NCBI GenBank assembly: GCA_963662575.1
Contig: OY759723.1
Location: 2,046,001-2,110,000 of the forward strand
DNA length: 64,000 nucleotides
From: Bin5 sp963662575
GTDB lineage: Bacteria; Chloroflexota; Anaerolineae; Caldilineales; Caldilineaceae
Reading direction: 5' to 3'
Numbering within the stretch: position 1 is the first letter of the stretch; each line of letters begins with the position of its first letter. Of the stretch, positions 33,312 through 43,109 are shown in pieces. The position numbers were made by a program, and so were the translations under genes. The notes under the pieces are model-generated. The model worked only from the letters and a program-made list of their open reading frames with translations. It had not been told where the DNA came from and did no database searches.

Positions 33312-34430
33312 CTAAACCGCTGGCAGCCGTTTGAGACCTAGCCCGGTCAGATTGACGACGACCAAATCCGATGGCTTCAGCTGGGGAGCCAGTCTTGTGA
33401 GAGCAGCGGCAACCGTCGCGCTGGTCGGCTCAACAAAGAGCCCGCGCTGCGCCAGACGCTCCTGCGCCTCGAGGATCTCCTCATCGTTGACCACGATGGC
33501 CGTGCCGCCCGACTGCCGCAAAGCCCACAAAATTGAGCGGCTGCGCACCGGTCTCTCCACCGCGATGCCGTCGGCCAGAATGCTCGGCGCGACGTTACGA
33601 CGCGGTACGACCTCGCTGAGACCTTCGTGAAAGGCATCGCAAATCGGCGTGATCGGCTCGGCTTGGACCGCAACCATGCGCGGCAACTTCTCGATCACGC
33701 CGCTGCGGTGCAGGTGCTGAAAGCCCCGCCACGCCCCCAGGAATAGGCCGCCATATCCAACCGGGGTTACAAACCAGTCCGGTACCCTCCCGCCGAGCTG
33801 CTCCCAAATTTCCCAAGCGTTCGTCATGAAACCCAGCAGACAGGCCGGATGATACGCATGGGAAGCATAGACCACATCGCCGCCGGTCTGCGACGCTTCC
33901 GCCGCCTGCGTCGCTGCATTGCGCGGCCCGCTGACCTCGACCAGCTCCGCCCCGTAAACAGCGATCTGCGCCTTCTTCGGCTGCGGCGCATACGCCGGCA
34001 CAAAAATGCGTGCAAACAGACCCGCCCTCGCCGCATAGCAGGCCAGGCTGGCACCGGCATTGCCGCTCGAATCGTCCATAACCGTTCGAACGCCCTGGCC
34101 CACCAGCCAGTTGATGATCACGCTGACCCCGCGGTCCTTGTAGCTGCCTGAAGGCATCAACCCTTCAAACTTCCAGTAGACCCTCTGGTCCGACCAGCTG
34201 TCTTTGATCAGTGGCGTCCAGCCCTCCCCCAGCGAAAACAGCTCGCGCCCCTCCGCCACCACCGGCAACATCGGCAAATACCGCCAGTGGCCCGGATTCT
34301 TCTCTTCGATCAGATCCGGATCAAAGGGGGGCAAATCGCGATATTCCAATGGTTCGCCGCTGAGGGGGCATCGCAGGGGGGCTTCTTCGGCAGCAACCTG
34401 GAAGTGGCTGCTGGGGCAATATGCGATCAA
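33312..34430 (-). CDS. thrC: threonine synthase
   Basis: A 372-residue fold-type II pyridoxal-phosphate enzyme making threonine from O-phosphohomoserine. The PLP lysine is in SGSYKDRGVSV, the substrate-binding DDSSGNAGASLACYAARAG and a phosphate-binding TPVGYGGLFLG glycine loop follow. An N-terminal YCPSSHFQVAAEEAPLRCP segment resembles the short Cys-containing lead of archaeal/Chloroflexi-type ThrC. The start is TTG at 34430 with AGGA eight bases before it. A related beta-lyase function (cysteate or diaminopropionate type) cannot be excluded. Confidence 0.82.
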   Translation of the reverse strand: MIAYCPSSHFQVAAEEAPLRCPLSGEPLEYRDLPPFDPDLIEEKNPGHWRYLPMLPVVAEGRELFSLGEGWTPLIKDSWSDQRVYWKFEGLMPSGSYKDRGVSVIINWLVGQGVRTVMDDSSGNAGASLACYAARAGLFARIFVPAYAPQPKKAQIAVYGAELVEVSGPRNAATQAAEASQTGGDVVYASHAYHPACLLGFMTNAWEIWEQLGGRVPDWFVTPVGYGGLFLGAWRGFQHLHRSGVIEKLPRMVAVQAEPITPICDAFHEGLSEVVPRRNVAPSILADGIAVERPVRSRSILWALRQSGGTAIVVNDEEILEAQERLAQRGLFVEPTSATVAAALTRLAPQLKPSDLVVVNLTGLGLKRLPAV

Positions 34431-34675
34431 CCGTCGGTTCCTTTCCGGGGGTGGTTTAGAGAAGTCACGCCCAGTTCCAGCAGGGGCGCGTAACCCATTT
34501 CATAACTACCGTTGTAACCGAATTTGACCGATTGGTCAAGTGGGAAGGCTGCCATGTCAGGCGAATAGATAACTTCTCCCAACTGCGCCGGAACAAAGGA
34601 AATGTGATAGAATTGGACCGTCCTTCGAGTGTTTCTCATGATCGACAACCAAGATCAGCGCCAACCACAAAAGAT

Positions 34676-34895
34676 GTTCTCCGCGGCCCTCCGTGGACAA
34701 AAGTGTTGCCGTTGCAGTTCTTCGTGGTCCTTCGTGGTCCTTCGTGGCCCTTGGTGGCCCTTCGTGGACAAAAGGAAGTTGCAGTCGCCGCTACAGTTCT
34801 CCGCGGCCCTTCGTGGACAAAAGGAAGTTGCAGTCGCCGTTACAGTTCTTCGTGGATAAAAAAGGTTTTCTCCCCTGCCCTTCGCGGACAGACCA
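34676..34895 (+). repeat. CTTCGTGG-type repeat array (copy 3)
   Basis: Units such as CCTTCGTGGTC, CCTTCGTGGCC and CCTTGGTGGCC follow in runs, interrupted twice by GGACAAAAGGAAGTTGCAGTC, which itself is repeated. It fills the gap between the diverging threonine synthase and enolase-superfamily genes; the rest of 34431-34967 has no gene I can support. Confidence 0.78.
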
Positions 34896-34967
34896 ACTCA
34901 TGATCCCGCCAATCTCAGTTCAGACAAAAGTCAACGAGCCCTGACCATTTAATGGAGAGTTCTCAAG

Positions 34968-36074
34968 ATGAAAATCAAACGCATTTCCGCCTACCAGGTC
35001 GATCTGCCCCTCCACGAAGGACGCTACGCCTGGTCCGGCGGCAAGTCGGTCGACGTATTCGACAGCACCATCGTCCAGGTCGAAACCGACAACGGCCTCG
35101 TCGGCCACGGCGAAGTCTGTCCTCTCGGCCCCTTCTATCTGCCCGCCTACGCCGCCGGCGTCCGCACCGGCCTCACCGAGCTCGCCCCCCACCTCATCGG
35201 TCTTGACCCGCGCCAGCTCGCTATCCTCAACGAACACATGGACCGCGCCCTCAAGGGCCACCCCTACGTCAAATCCGGTATCGACATCGCCTGCTGGGAC
35301 ATTCTCGGCCAGGCCGCCGGCCAGCCAGCCTGTGTCCTCCTCGGCGGCCGCTACGGCGAAGACTTCGTCCTCTACCGCGCCATCTCCCAGCGCTCCCCCG
35401 CCGAAATGGCTGACTCCGTCGCCGCCTACCGCGCCGAAGGCTATCGCCGTTTTCAGCTCAAGGTTGGCTCCGACGCCGACACCGACATCCAACGAATCCG
35501 GGCCGTGGCCGCCGTACTCGTCCCCGGCGACGTGCTCATCGCCGACGCCAACACCGGCTGGCTCGCCCATGAGGCCGCCCGTGTCGTGCGCGGCGTCGAG
35601 GACATCGATGTCTATATCGAGCAGCCCTGCCTCAGCTACGAGTCCTGCCTCTCGATCCGCCGCCGCACCTCCCATCCCTTCGTCCTCGATGAAACCATCG
35701 ACGGCATCGACGCCCTCCTCACCGCCCATCGCGACGACGCCATGGATGTCATAAACATCAAGATCAGCAAATTCGGCGGCCTCACCAAGGCCCGTCAGGC
35801 CCGCGATCTCTGCGTTTCCCTCGGCATCGCCATGACCATCGAAGACAGCTGGGGCGGCGACATCACCACCGCCGCCATCGCCCATCTCGCCCACAGCACG
35901 CCGCCCGAATTCCTCTTTACCGCCACCGATTTCAACAGCTATGTCACCGTCAGCACCGCCGAAGGCGCGCCGCAGCGCCGCAATGGCCGAATGGCCGCGT
36001 CCACCGCCCCCGGCCTCGGCACCGCCCCCCGCTGGCAGACCCTCGGCGACCCGGTCCTGGCCATCGACTCCTGA
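34968..36074 (+). CDS. enolase-superfamily mandelate racemase/muconate lactonizing-type enzyme
   Basis: A 368-residue enolase-superfamily protein. The capping domain (residues 1-120) is followed by the barrel with metal ligands Asp in LIADANTGW, Glu in YIEQPCLSY and Asp/Glu in FVLDETIDG. On the second strand the usual Lys-x-Lys is Gln-Leu-Lys (FQLKVGSD). The general base on the other side is the Lys in VINIKISKFGG. This pattern fits the MLE/cis-3-hydroxyproline dehydratase/hydroxyproline-betaine epimerase branch better than mandelate racemase. A GGAGAG site precedes the ATG. A dehydratase or epimerase role in hydroxy-acid or amino-acid breakdown is likely; the substrate is unknown. Confidence 0.82.
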   Translation: MKIKRISAYQVDLPLHEGRYAWSGGKSVDVFDSTIVQVETDNGLVGHGEVCPLGPFYLPAYAAGVRTGLTELAPHLIGLDPRQLAILNEHMDRALKGHPYVKSGIDIACWDILGQAAGQPACVLLGGRYGEDFVLYRAISQRSPAEMADSVAAYRAEGYRRFQLKVGSDADTDIQRIRAVAAVLVPGDVLIADANTGWLAHEAARVVRGVEDIDVYIEQPCLSYESCLSIRRRTSHPFVLDETIDGIDALLTAHRDDAMDVINIKISKFGGLTKARQARDLCVSLGIAMTIEDSWGGDITTAAIAHLAHSTPPEFLFTATDFNSYVTVSTAEGAPQRRNGRMAASTAPGLGTAPRWQTLGDPVLAIDS

Positions 36075-36670
36075 TGTAGTCTTAATGAAAATACGTACCC
36101 ATAAACGACTCGCGACCATGCAATTCAGCTACACCATGCGATCGCCAGACTCCCTCCGCCTGCGATGTTTACTCTCTCCTCTCCTTCTAGGCGTTCGGCC
36201 GCAGGGTGGCCGCCCGCCCCAAGGCCTCGCCCAAACCGAACTCGTGGCAGGCGTAAAATCACAGCCCATCCTAAGAATCCCCCCAAATCACAGTTCAGAC
36301 AGCGCCCCTAAGATTTGTACTTTCGTCGCCAGAGCGCGTATACTACGCCATCAGCGCCTGGGTTGAGCCTCCCCCCTCGCCTTCAGTACAATCCAGTCGA
36401 TCAGGCGCGAATTCAGCGAATCCATCCCATCTCTTGCAGTGCAAAGGTACAGCAAGAGCCCTTTACGCTCTGGCGTCTGCCTTTACACCGTAAGCCGGGC
36501 CGCCTTCGCGCTCTTATCTGGCAGCACCGCAGCCAGAACTTCCTTTGCCAACAAGAGCCATCCAATAGGACAAAGTTCTGTTGTCAACCAAGACCCGGAG
36601 CAACGACGCTCATCAGCTCAATTCCAGTACCCTTTCCTCTGCCTCCGACGCCCCCGCCGTCTCCGCAGAG
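36075..36670 (+). other. gene-free stretch before the large uncharacterised gene
   Basis: No gene is supported here. Weak reading frames are low-complexity. A TTG at 36581 could extend the next gene by 30 residues. No clear promoter was seen. Confidence 0.5.
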
Positions 36671-38644
36671 ATGAGCGACCGCCACCAGCTTTTCGCATCC
36701 TTTTTCGATCAGCTGTATCTCGAAAAAGATGTCTTCGCCTACGAAGACCAAATTGTCGTCCGCTGGCCCAAAAAGCTCGACGCGCCCGCCGACTACAACT
36801 TCCGTCTGCAACTGTCCGACGGCCGCATCTACGCCGAAGCCGAAGGCAAAGAGGGCGACTGCGGCGACCGCACCCTGACATCGGCAGTCTCGATTCCCGA
36901 CGGCGAATACGAACTGATCCTGATGCCGTCTGCCAACGAGTACTACATCCAAGGCGTTCGCTTTCAGCGCAAAATCCCGCTGTCTGTCGTAAGGTCGGAC
37001 TATCGCACTTCCGCCTACGGCACCTATGTCGAACGCCAGATTGAACTGCTGCGCCACGCCGTCTCCCTCGATGACGGCCTCTTTTCCGAAATCGCCAAGA
37101 TGACCCTGGGCTGGTGGACGCGGATCAACCCAAAGAAGATAGTTGCCGCCGCCGATGGTGTCGCGAACTACGAAGAAGATCACCTTGCCCGCCTGATCGC
37201 GCTCCTGGGCATGGTCGAGCGCTACCACCAACACGACGAGTTTCCCACCGAGATTCGACAACAGCTTGACGACCGCATTACCGCTTTTCCCTTCTGCGAG
37301 CAGGATTATGCCGAGAAGACAGGCGAAGCCCTCGGCAGCGCGGATAAATTTCTGCTCGCCGCCTGCGAACTCCTGGCCGGGCAACTCTATCCCGACCGCT
37401 CCTTCCCATCCAGCCGGCAGACCGGCAAGTGGCACCGCCAGCGCGCCGAAGACGCCGTACTGCCCTGGCTTCAGCAAGCCGCTACCGCCGGGTTTATCGA
37501 CCAGTCAAGCCACAGCCTGGCCCAGATCCTGACCGCCCTCTCCCACCTGATCGATCTGGCCGATTCCGAAGAGATCTGGGACCTCACCGCAATTGTGATC
37601 GATAAAGTGCTGGTGACACTGTCTTTGGCTTCATTCCAAGGCGTTTACGGCGCCGGCCAAATCGCGACCAATGGCGTTGCCGTCGTCCCCGACGGACATG
37701 TGTCGCCTCTGGCCGGAGTTGCCCGCCTGATGTGGGGCATCGGCGCCTGGAACCAGCATCTGGCCGCGCCGGTCAGCATGTGCAGTTGCCAGGGCTATCA
37801 GCAGCCTCCTCTCATCGCCGCGCTGGCAACCGAACCTGACCCCGCCGGCATGTGGGCAAGCGAACGCCACCCCATCGCCGCACAGAGCGCAGACCATCCT
37901 CCGCAAACGCTCCACAAAGCGACCTACAGAACGCCCGACTACCTGCTTTGCAGCGCACAGGACTTCCAACCCGGTCAGCGCAGCCAGGGCGGCCAAAGCT
38001 GGCAGGCGACCCTCGGCGCCGATGCAACTGTCTTTGTCAACCATCCCGCCGCCGGTGACCTTGAACAAGCCGGCCGCGGCGGCTACTGGCGCAGCGGCCT
38101 ACAACCCCGGGTCGCCCAGCACCGCGACCTCCTCATCGCGCTCTACGCCTTGCCCGAGTCCGATCCCTCCGGCTTCACCCGCGCCTATTTCCCCACCTTT
38201 GCCTTCGACGAGCATCAGCTGGGCAAAGAGTGGGCCTTCGCCGCCAAAGGCGACGCCTACATCGCGCTCGGCTGTTCAGAACCGATTGAACTGGTTCAAG
38301 AGGGCCCGGCCGCCTATCGCGAACTGCGGGCAACCGGCCATCACGTCGCCTGGCTCTGCCAAATGGGGCGCAAAGCCGACTTTGAATCCTTCGCCGATTT
38401 CCGCAAACGAATCCTGGCAGCCCGCTTTGTCAGTGACGGACTTTCCGTATCATACCGCCAATTGCAGGGAGATACCGTTACTTTCGACTGGAACGGCGCT
38501 CTCGTCGTCAACGGCGAAGCGCAACAATTGCAAAGCGCCAATCACTACGAGGGCCCCAACTGCGTGACAGACAGCTGGCCGGCTTCCCAGATGGTCGTCG
38601 TACATGGTGAGCAGGCCATACAACTCGTTCTTGCCGATAGTTAG
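36671..38644 (+). CDS. large uncharacterised protein, possibly a glycan-acting alpha/alpha-barrel enzyme
   Basis: A protein of 657 residues from the ATG at 36671 (687 from a TTG at 36581). It lacks a signal peptide. The N-terminal about 120 residues look like a small beta domain; the middle (130-430) is helical with Trp-rich turns (KMTLGWWTRIN, GVARLMWGIGAWNQHLAAP, SMCSCQGY); the last 200 residues are beta-rich (VFVNHPAAGDLE, YRQLQGDTVTFDWNGALVV). This order of helical barrel then beta-sandwich resembles heparinase-type lyases, but no family motif is recognised. It lies just upstream of the peptide/oligosaccharide ABC operon. Confidence 0.55.
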   Translation: MSDRHQLFASFFDQLYLEKDVFAYEDQIVVRWPKKLDAPADYNFRLQLSDGRIYAEAEGKEGDCGDRTLTSAVSIPDGEYELILMPSANEYYIQGVRFQRKIPLSVVRSDYRTSAYGTYVERQIELLRHAVSLDDGLFSEIAKMTLGWWTRINPKKIVAAADGVANYEEDHLARLIALLGMVERYHQHDEFPTEIRQQLDDRITAFPFCEQDYAEKTGEALGSADKFLLAACELLAGQLYPDRSFPSSRQTGKWHRQRAEDAVLPWLQQAATAGFIDQSSHSLAQILTALSHLIDLADSEEIWDLTAIVIDKVLVTLSLASFQGVYGAGQIATNGVAVVPDGHVSPLAGVARLMWGIGAWNQHLAAPVSMCSCQGYQQPPLIAALATEPDPAGMWASERHPIAAQSADHPPQTLHKATYRTPDYLLCSAQDFQPGQRSQGGQSWQATLGADATVFVNHPAAGDLEQAGRGGYWRSGLQPRVAQHRDLLIALYALPESDPSGFTRAYFPTFAFDEHQLGKEWAFAAKGDAYIALGCSEPIELVQEGPAAYRELRATGHHVAWLCQMGRKADFESFADFRKRILAARFVSDGLSVSYRQLQGDTVTFDWNGALVVNGEAQQLQSANHYEGPNCVTDSWPASQMVVVHGEQAIQLVLADS

Positions 38645-38690
38645 ATCCACTGTTTACAACTTATTCAACGCACAGACTCAGGAGGAGAGC

Positions 38691-40739
38691 ATGACAAATC
38701 GGAAAATCCATCGCCGTCGCTTCCTGCAACTCTCAGGCGCGACCACAGCCGCAGTCGTTCTGGCTGCCTGCGGCGGCCCTGAACCCGAGGTAATGACCGA
38801 AGAGCCCGCTGCCGCCCCCGCGGCCGAGGAAGAGGCGCCCGCACAGACCGTAATGGAAGACGCCGAAGCGCCGTCCCAGTACTCCGAATCCCCGCGGCTG
38901 GCCGAAATGGTCGCCAACGGTGAACTGCCCCCCGTCACCGAACGCCTGCCTGTCTCGCCCCTGGTCCTCCCGCGCGAATCGATCGGCGAATACGGTGGCC
39001 TCGTACGCCAGATTCACCTCGATCCGTCCAGCTTCGTTAGCCAGTACGGCTGGTTCGCCGAACGTATGCTGACCTACTCGGACCAGGATCTCAAGACCAT
39101 CGTCCCCAACCTCTTCGCCAGTTGGGAAATCAGTGACGACGCCACCCACTACACCTTCCACCTGCACGAGGGCATGCGCTGGTCCTCCGGCGACCTCGTC
39201 ACAACCGGCGACGTCGATTTCTGGTGGAACTCGCTTGCCACCCATCCCGACGTCGCCTCCAGCGTCTGGTGGGTCTACCGCCACGGCGGTGAGAATATGG
39301 TAGTCGACATTCACGACGACTACAGCTTCTCCGTCACCTTTGCCGCCCCGTTTGGCAACTTCCCTGCCTACCTCACCCGCCGTATTCAGGGTGACTTCCT
39401 GCTGCCCAGCAACTACCTCAAGCAGTTCCACGGCGACTTCGCCGACGAGGACGACCTCAACGCCATGCTCGAAGAATCCGAGTATGAGACCTGGGTACAA
39501 CTTATCAGCAATATCCGCAGTGGCCGCAGCGTCTGGGGCACACGGCCCAACTCACCCGAGTATCCCATGCTCTCCGCCTGGATCGTAGACCAGGAGCCGC
39601 AGCAGGGACTCGTGCTGATGATGCGGAACCCCTACTACTGGAAGGTCGATACCTCCGGCCAGCAGCTGCCCTACGTCGAAGATCTGCGCATCGACTTCGT
39701 GGCCAACCACGAAATCGCTACCCAGAAAACGATCCAGGGCGAGCTCGACTACGTCGGCCCGCATGATGTCTCGATTGCCCGTTTCCCGCTCTACAAGGAA
39801 AACGAGCCCAACCAGCACTACCAGGTCATGGACTACACCAGCTGCATGACCGACCGCTACACCCTCTACCCCAATCACACCCTGACCGAAGACCCGGTGC
39901 TGCAGGAAATTGTCCGCCACCCCAACTTCGTCAAGGCCTTGAACATCTCCATCGACCGCGAAGAGATCAACCAGAATCTCTTCTTCGGTCTTGCCAAGAT
40001 GGGCCAGTTGGCGCCGATGCCCAACTCCCAGTACTACAAGCCGAAATATGCCGAGAACTGGTCCCAGTTCGATCCGGACCTGGCCAACCAGATGCTGGAT
40101 GAGATTGGGCTCACCGAGCGCAACAGCGACGGCTTCCGCCTGCGCCCCGACGGCGAAGTGCTCAAGTTCAACATCGAGCACGCCGGGCCGCGTGTCGGCG
40201 TCGCCACCCACGAGTTCACCGAGATCGTCGTTACCTTCTGGCGCGAAGTCGGTATCGAAGCCTCCACCAAAGAAATCCAGATCTCTCTCTACAACGAGCG
40301 CTGGGGCCAGGGCCTGATTCACTGCGGCTGCTGGCACGCAGACCGCTGCACCGACACGCTCCTCCCGGTCGAAATGCGCTGGTTCATCCCCACCAACATC
40401 GGACAGGGCGGCCCTGGTCCCGAGTGGGGGCGCTGGTTCAGGAGCGCCGGCCAGGATGGCGAAGAGCCGCCGGCCGAGATCCAGACGCTCTACGATCATT
40501 ACAACACCATGAACACCGTGATCGATGATGCCGACCGTGTGGCTGCCGGTCAGAAGATCTTCGACTGGCTGGCCGATAATCCATTGGCAGTCGGCTCCAT
40601 CTCCGAGAGCCCGGCTCCGCTCATCTTCCCCAAGACGATGCTCAACCTGCCCCCCGCAGGTAAACCCGTCGGCTGGGATACCTACGGCATCTCGACCTAC
40701 CATCCCGAAGCCTTCTACTACGAAGGCGGCGGCTCGTAA
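38691..40739 (+). CDS. family 5 ABC transporter substrate-binding lipoprotein with Tat-type signal
   Basis: A 682-residue extracellular binding protein of the peptide/opine/nickel family (SBP_bac_5). The start at 38691 has a strong GGAGGAGAG site and gives a twin-arginine leader RRRFLQLSG with a lipobox VLAACGG, so it is exported folded and lipid-anchored. An acidic Ala/Glu-rich linker (AAAPAAEEEAPAQ) follows. The family core is seen in DDATHYTFHLHEGMRWSSGD and SIDREEINQNLFFG. It feeds the permeases and ATPases encoded next. Such large proteins in Chloroflexota bind peptides or oligosaccharides; the ligand is unknown. Confidence 0.9.
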   Translation: MTNRKIHRRRFLQLSGATTAAVVLAACGGPEPEVMTEEPAAAPAAEEEAPAQTVMEDAEAPSQYSESPRLAEMVANGELPPVTERLPVSPLVLPRESIGEYGGLVRQIHLDPSSFVSQYGWFAERMLTYSDQDLKTIVPNLFASWEISDDATHYTFHLHEGMRWSSGDLVTTGDVDFWWNSLATHPDVASSVWWVYRHGGENMVVDIHDDYSFSVTFAAPFGNFPAYLTRRIQGDFLLPSNYLKQFHGDFADEDDLNAMLEESEYETWVQLISNIRSGRSVWGTRPNSPEYPMLSAWIVDQEPQQGLVLMMRNPYYWKVDTSGQQLPYVEDLRIDFVANHEIATQKTIQGELDYVGPHDVSIARFPLYKENEPNQHYQVMDYTSCMTDRYTLYPNHTLTEDPVLQEIVRHPNFVKALNISIDREEINQNLFFGLAKMGQLAPMPNSQYYKPKYAENWSQFDPDLANQMLDEIGLTERNSDGFRLRPDGEVLKFNIEHAGPRVGVATHEFTEIVVTFWREVGIEASTKEIQISLYNERWGQGLIHCGCWHADRCTDTLLPVEMRWFIPTNIGQGGPGPEWGRWFRSAGQDGEEPPAEIQTLYDHYNTMNTVIDDADRVAAGQKIFDWLADNPLAVGSISESPAPLIFPKTMLNLPPAGKPVGWDTYGISTYHPEAFYYEGGGS

Positions 40740-40789
40740 ACTGCACGAAGTAAGAAGTGAGGAGTAAGTAGTAAAGAGTACGAATTGAA

Positions 40790-40824
40790 GAGTGAGAAGT
40801 AAGGTTTTCCCTTACTTCTCACTC
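40790..40824 (+). terminator. perfect 15-bp hairpin between binding-protein and permease genes
   Basis: GAGTGAGAAGTAAGG (40790-40804) and CCTTACTTCTCACTC (40810-40824) pair perfectly around a TTTTC loop. No T-run follows, so it is more likely an mRNA 3'-end stabiliser or attenuating hairpin than a full terminator. It belongs to the same repeat type as 30198-30352. Confidence 0.7.
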
Positions 40825-40855
40825 CTCTTCACTCTCTCCTCAAAAGGGGTTCCCA

Positions 40856-41857
40856 ATGACTGTCTACATCCTTCAGCGCGTTATGCGTATGATCCCGCTG
40901 CTGTTCCTGCTCTCGCTGATCGCCTTCCTGATCATTCAGCTTCCGCCAGGCGACTATCTGACTGAGCACATTAATGCGCTGCGGGCATCCGGTCGCGATG
41001 TAGACGAGGCCGAGGTCGAGCGCCTCATGAAACAATACGCCCTCGACCGCCCCATGCACATCCAGTATCTGACCTGGATCCAAAACATCCTGCTCAAAGG
41101 TTCCTTCGGACAGTCCTTCCAGTGGGGCAGACCGGTCAACGAGGTCATCGGCGACAAGATGGCGCTCACCTTCCTGTTGGCCATATTCACAACCATCTTC
41201 GTCTGGACCGTCTCAGTCCCGATCGGCATCTACGTGTCAGTCCGGCAATACACCTTCACCGATTACCTCTTCACCATGATCGGATTCGTCGGCCTGGCAG
41301 TGCCAGGCTTCCTATTGGCGATGGTCGTCATGTACTTCTCCTTCGCCTGGTTCGGCCTCAAAGTGGGGGGACTCTTCTCCCCGGCCTTCGAGCTTGAACC
41401 CTGGAGCATTGCCAAATTCCAAAACATGCTCACCCGCATCTGGGTGCCCGTTCTCATCCTCGGCATCGGCGGCACCGCCCACATCATTCGCGTCATGCGC
41501 GCCACCATGCTCGATGAGCTTCGTAAACAGTACGTCACCGTCGCCCGCTCCAAAGGCCTGTCCGAATTTGCCGTCCTCATGAACTATCCCGTACGCATCG
41601 CTATCAACCCCCTGATCAGCTCCCTCGGCTTTCTCCTGCCCTGGATTATCTCCGGGGGCACCGTAGTCGAGATCGTGCTTAACCTGCCCACCGCCGCCGT
41701 GGTCCTCTATCGGTCCCTGCTCTCCCAGGACATGTTCCTGGCCGGCAGCTTCATTCTCCTTGTCGGCACCCTGGCTCTGGTCGGGAGCCTTCTGGCCGAT
41801 ATCGCCCTCGCAGCAGTGGACCCGCGCATCCGCTTCGGTAGCGTGGAGGAGTTTTAG
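40856..41857 (+). CDS. dppB: oligopeptide-type ABC transporter permease (DppB-like)
   Basis: A 333-residue membrane protein with six helices. The N-terminal MTVYILQRVMRMIPLLFLLS and the cytoplasmic loop ending with the EAA-type motif (ELRKQYVTVARSKGLSE) are typical of DppB/OppB. An AGGGG ribosome site precedes the ATG. It starts six bases' distance plus from the second permease gene and forms the channel with it. Confidence 0.93.
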   Translation: MTVYILQRVMRMIPLLFLLSLIAFLIIQLPPGDYLTEHINALRASGRDVDEAEVERLMKQYALDRPMHIQYLTWIQNILLKGSFGQSFQWGRPVNEVIGDKMALTFLLAIFTTIFVWTVSVPIGIYVSVRQYTFTDYLFTMIGFVGLAVPGFLLAMVVMYFSFAWFGLKVGGLFSPAFELEPWSIAKFQNMLTRIWVPVLILGIGGTAHIIRVMRATMLDELRKQYVTVARSKGLSEFAVLMNYPVRIAINPLISSLGFLLPWIISGGTVVEIVLNLPTAAVVLYRSLLSQDMFLAGSFILLVGTLALVGSLLADIALAAVDPRIRFGSVEEF

Positions 41858-41865
41858 TCAAGATT

Positions 41866-43047
41866 ATGTCTTCAATCGTCAGCAATCTCTTGCGACAGAT
41901 CAGCCCGCGCCGCCGCGCTCTGGAAGCGCCGCCAAGCCCGGCCACCACCTTTACCGAGTCGGAAGACTTCTATCGCGCCGGGCAGTGGCAACTGGTCTGG
42001 TGGAAATTCCGCCGCCATCGCCTCGCCCAGACCGCCATGTGGGTGCTCGCTTTCTTCTATGTCGTTGTCCTCTTTGCCGAATTCATCGCGCCCCATGCAC
42101 CCTTGACCCGTTATAAGGATCTCGCCTCCTCGCCGCCCACCAAGGTCCGGTTCTTCGAGGTTGTCAGCGATAGCTTTCGCAGCCCCTTCGTCTACGCCCT
42201 CGTGCGCTCACGCGATCCCGTGACCGCACGCCCGATATACAAGGCCAACGCCGGTGAGATAAGTCCCATCAGGCTGTTCGTGCGCGGTGATTCCTATAAA
42301 ATGTGGGGCCTGATCGAATCCGACCTGCACCTCTTCGGCGCCGAGAAGGATTCAATGCCGCTCCTCATCTTCGGCACCGACCGCATCGGGCGCGATATCT
42401 TCTCCCGCATCATCTATGGCGGCCGCATCTCTTTGTCAATCGGTCTGATTGGCGTTGCCCTCACCGCCATCTTTGGCGTGCTCCTCGGCGGCGTTTCCGG
42501 TTACTTTGGCGGCGCAGTCGATGAAGTCATTCAGCGCCTCATCGACCTGCTCTATGCCCTGCCCGCAATCCCCTTGTGGATGTCGCTCGCCGCCGCCCTG
42601 CCGCAGGACTGGCCCAATCTGCGCCTCTATTTTGCCATCACAATTATCCTCTCGATCCTCAACTGGACGCGGCTGGCCCGCATCGTGCGCGGCAAAATTC
42701 TCAGCCTGCGCGAAGAGGACTTTGTCATGGCCGCCCGGCTCGACGGCGAAAACCAGTGGACGATTATCACCCGCTACCTGCTGCCCAGCTTCGCCAGCTT
42801 CATCATCGTCGAGCTCACAATCGCTATCCCATTCATGATTCTGGGCGAAACCGCCTTGAGCTTCCTCGGAATCGGTCTGCAGCCGCCCACCATCAGCTGG
42901 GGCGTCATGCTCCAGGACGCACAGGACATCATGTCCGTCGCCCAAACACCCTGGACGCTCTGGCCGGTCATCTTTGTCGTCATTGCCGTACTCATGTTCA
43001 ACTTCCTGGGCGACGGCATGCGCGACGCAGCCGACCCGTACCACTAG
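41866..43047 (+). CDS. dppC: oligopeptide-type ABC transporter permease (DppC-like) with a long periplasmic insert
   Basis: A 393-residue permease, about 90 longer than usual DppC. After the first helix (MWVLAFFYVVVLFAEFIAP) there is an insert of about 90 residues (KVRFFEVVSDSFRSPFVYAL ... LRLYK-like LHLFGAEKDS) before the family motif FGTDRIGRDIFSRIIYGGRISL. The EAA motif reads LREEDFVMAARLDGE. The insert would face outwards and may contact the large binding protein. Such long DppC proteins occur with the Tat-type binding proteins of Chloroflexota, from memory. Coupled to dppB by an eight-base gap. Confidence 0.9.
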   Translation: MSSIVSNLLRQISPRRRALEAPPSPATTFTESEDFYRAGQWQLVWWKFRRHRLAQTAMWVLAFFYVVVLFAEFIAPHAPLTRYKDLASSPPTKVRFFEVVSDSFRSPFVYALVRSRDPVTARPIYKANAGEISPIRLFVRGDSYKMWGLIESDLHLFGAEKDSMPLLIFGTDRIGRDIFSRIIYGGRISLSIGLIGVALTAIFGVLLGGVSGYFGGAVDEVIQRLIDLLYALPAIPLWMSLAAALPQDWPNLRLYFAITIILSILNWTRLARIVRGKILSLREEDFVMAARLDGENQWTIITRYLLPSFASFIIVELTIAIPFMILGETALSFLGIGLQPPTISWGVMLQDAQDIMSVAQTPWTLWPVIFVVIAVLMFNFLGDGMRDAADPYH

Positions 43048-43109
43048 CCCGCGAGCACATCTCTGTGGCCGGTTCAGCGACCGGCCGCTAACCACTGGGG
43101 TTACACTTT

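Noticed and set aside
33849..34151. Plus-strand Arg-rich open frame opposite threonine synthase
   Set aside because: Antisense shadow of a conserved enzyme gene.
34920..36119. 399-residue Gly/Ala/Asp-rich minus-strand open frame
   Set aside because: Shadow of the enolase-superfamily gene in GC-rich DNA; similar shadows at 39552-40703, 58380-59375 and 16564-17472 were also dropped.
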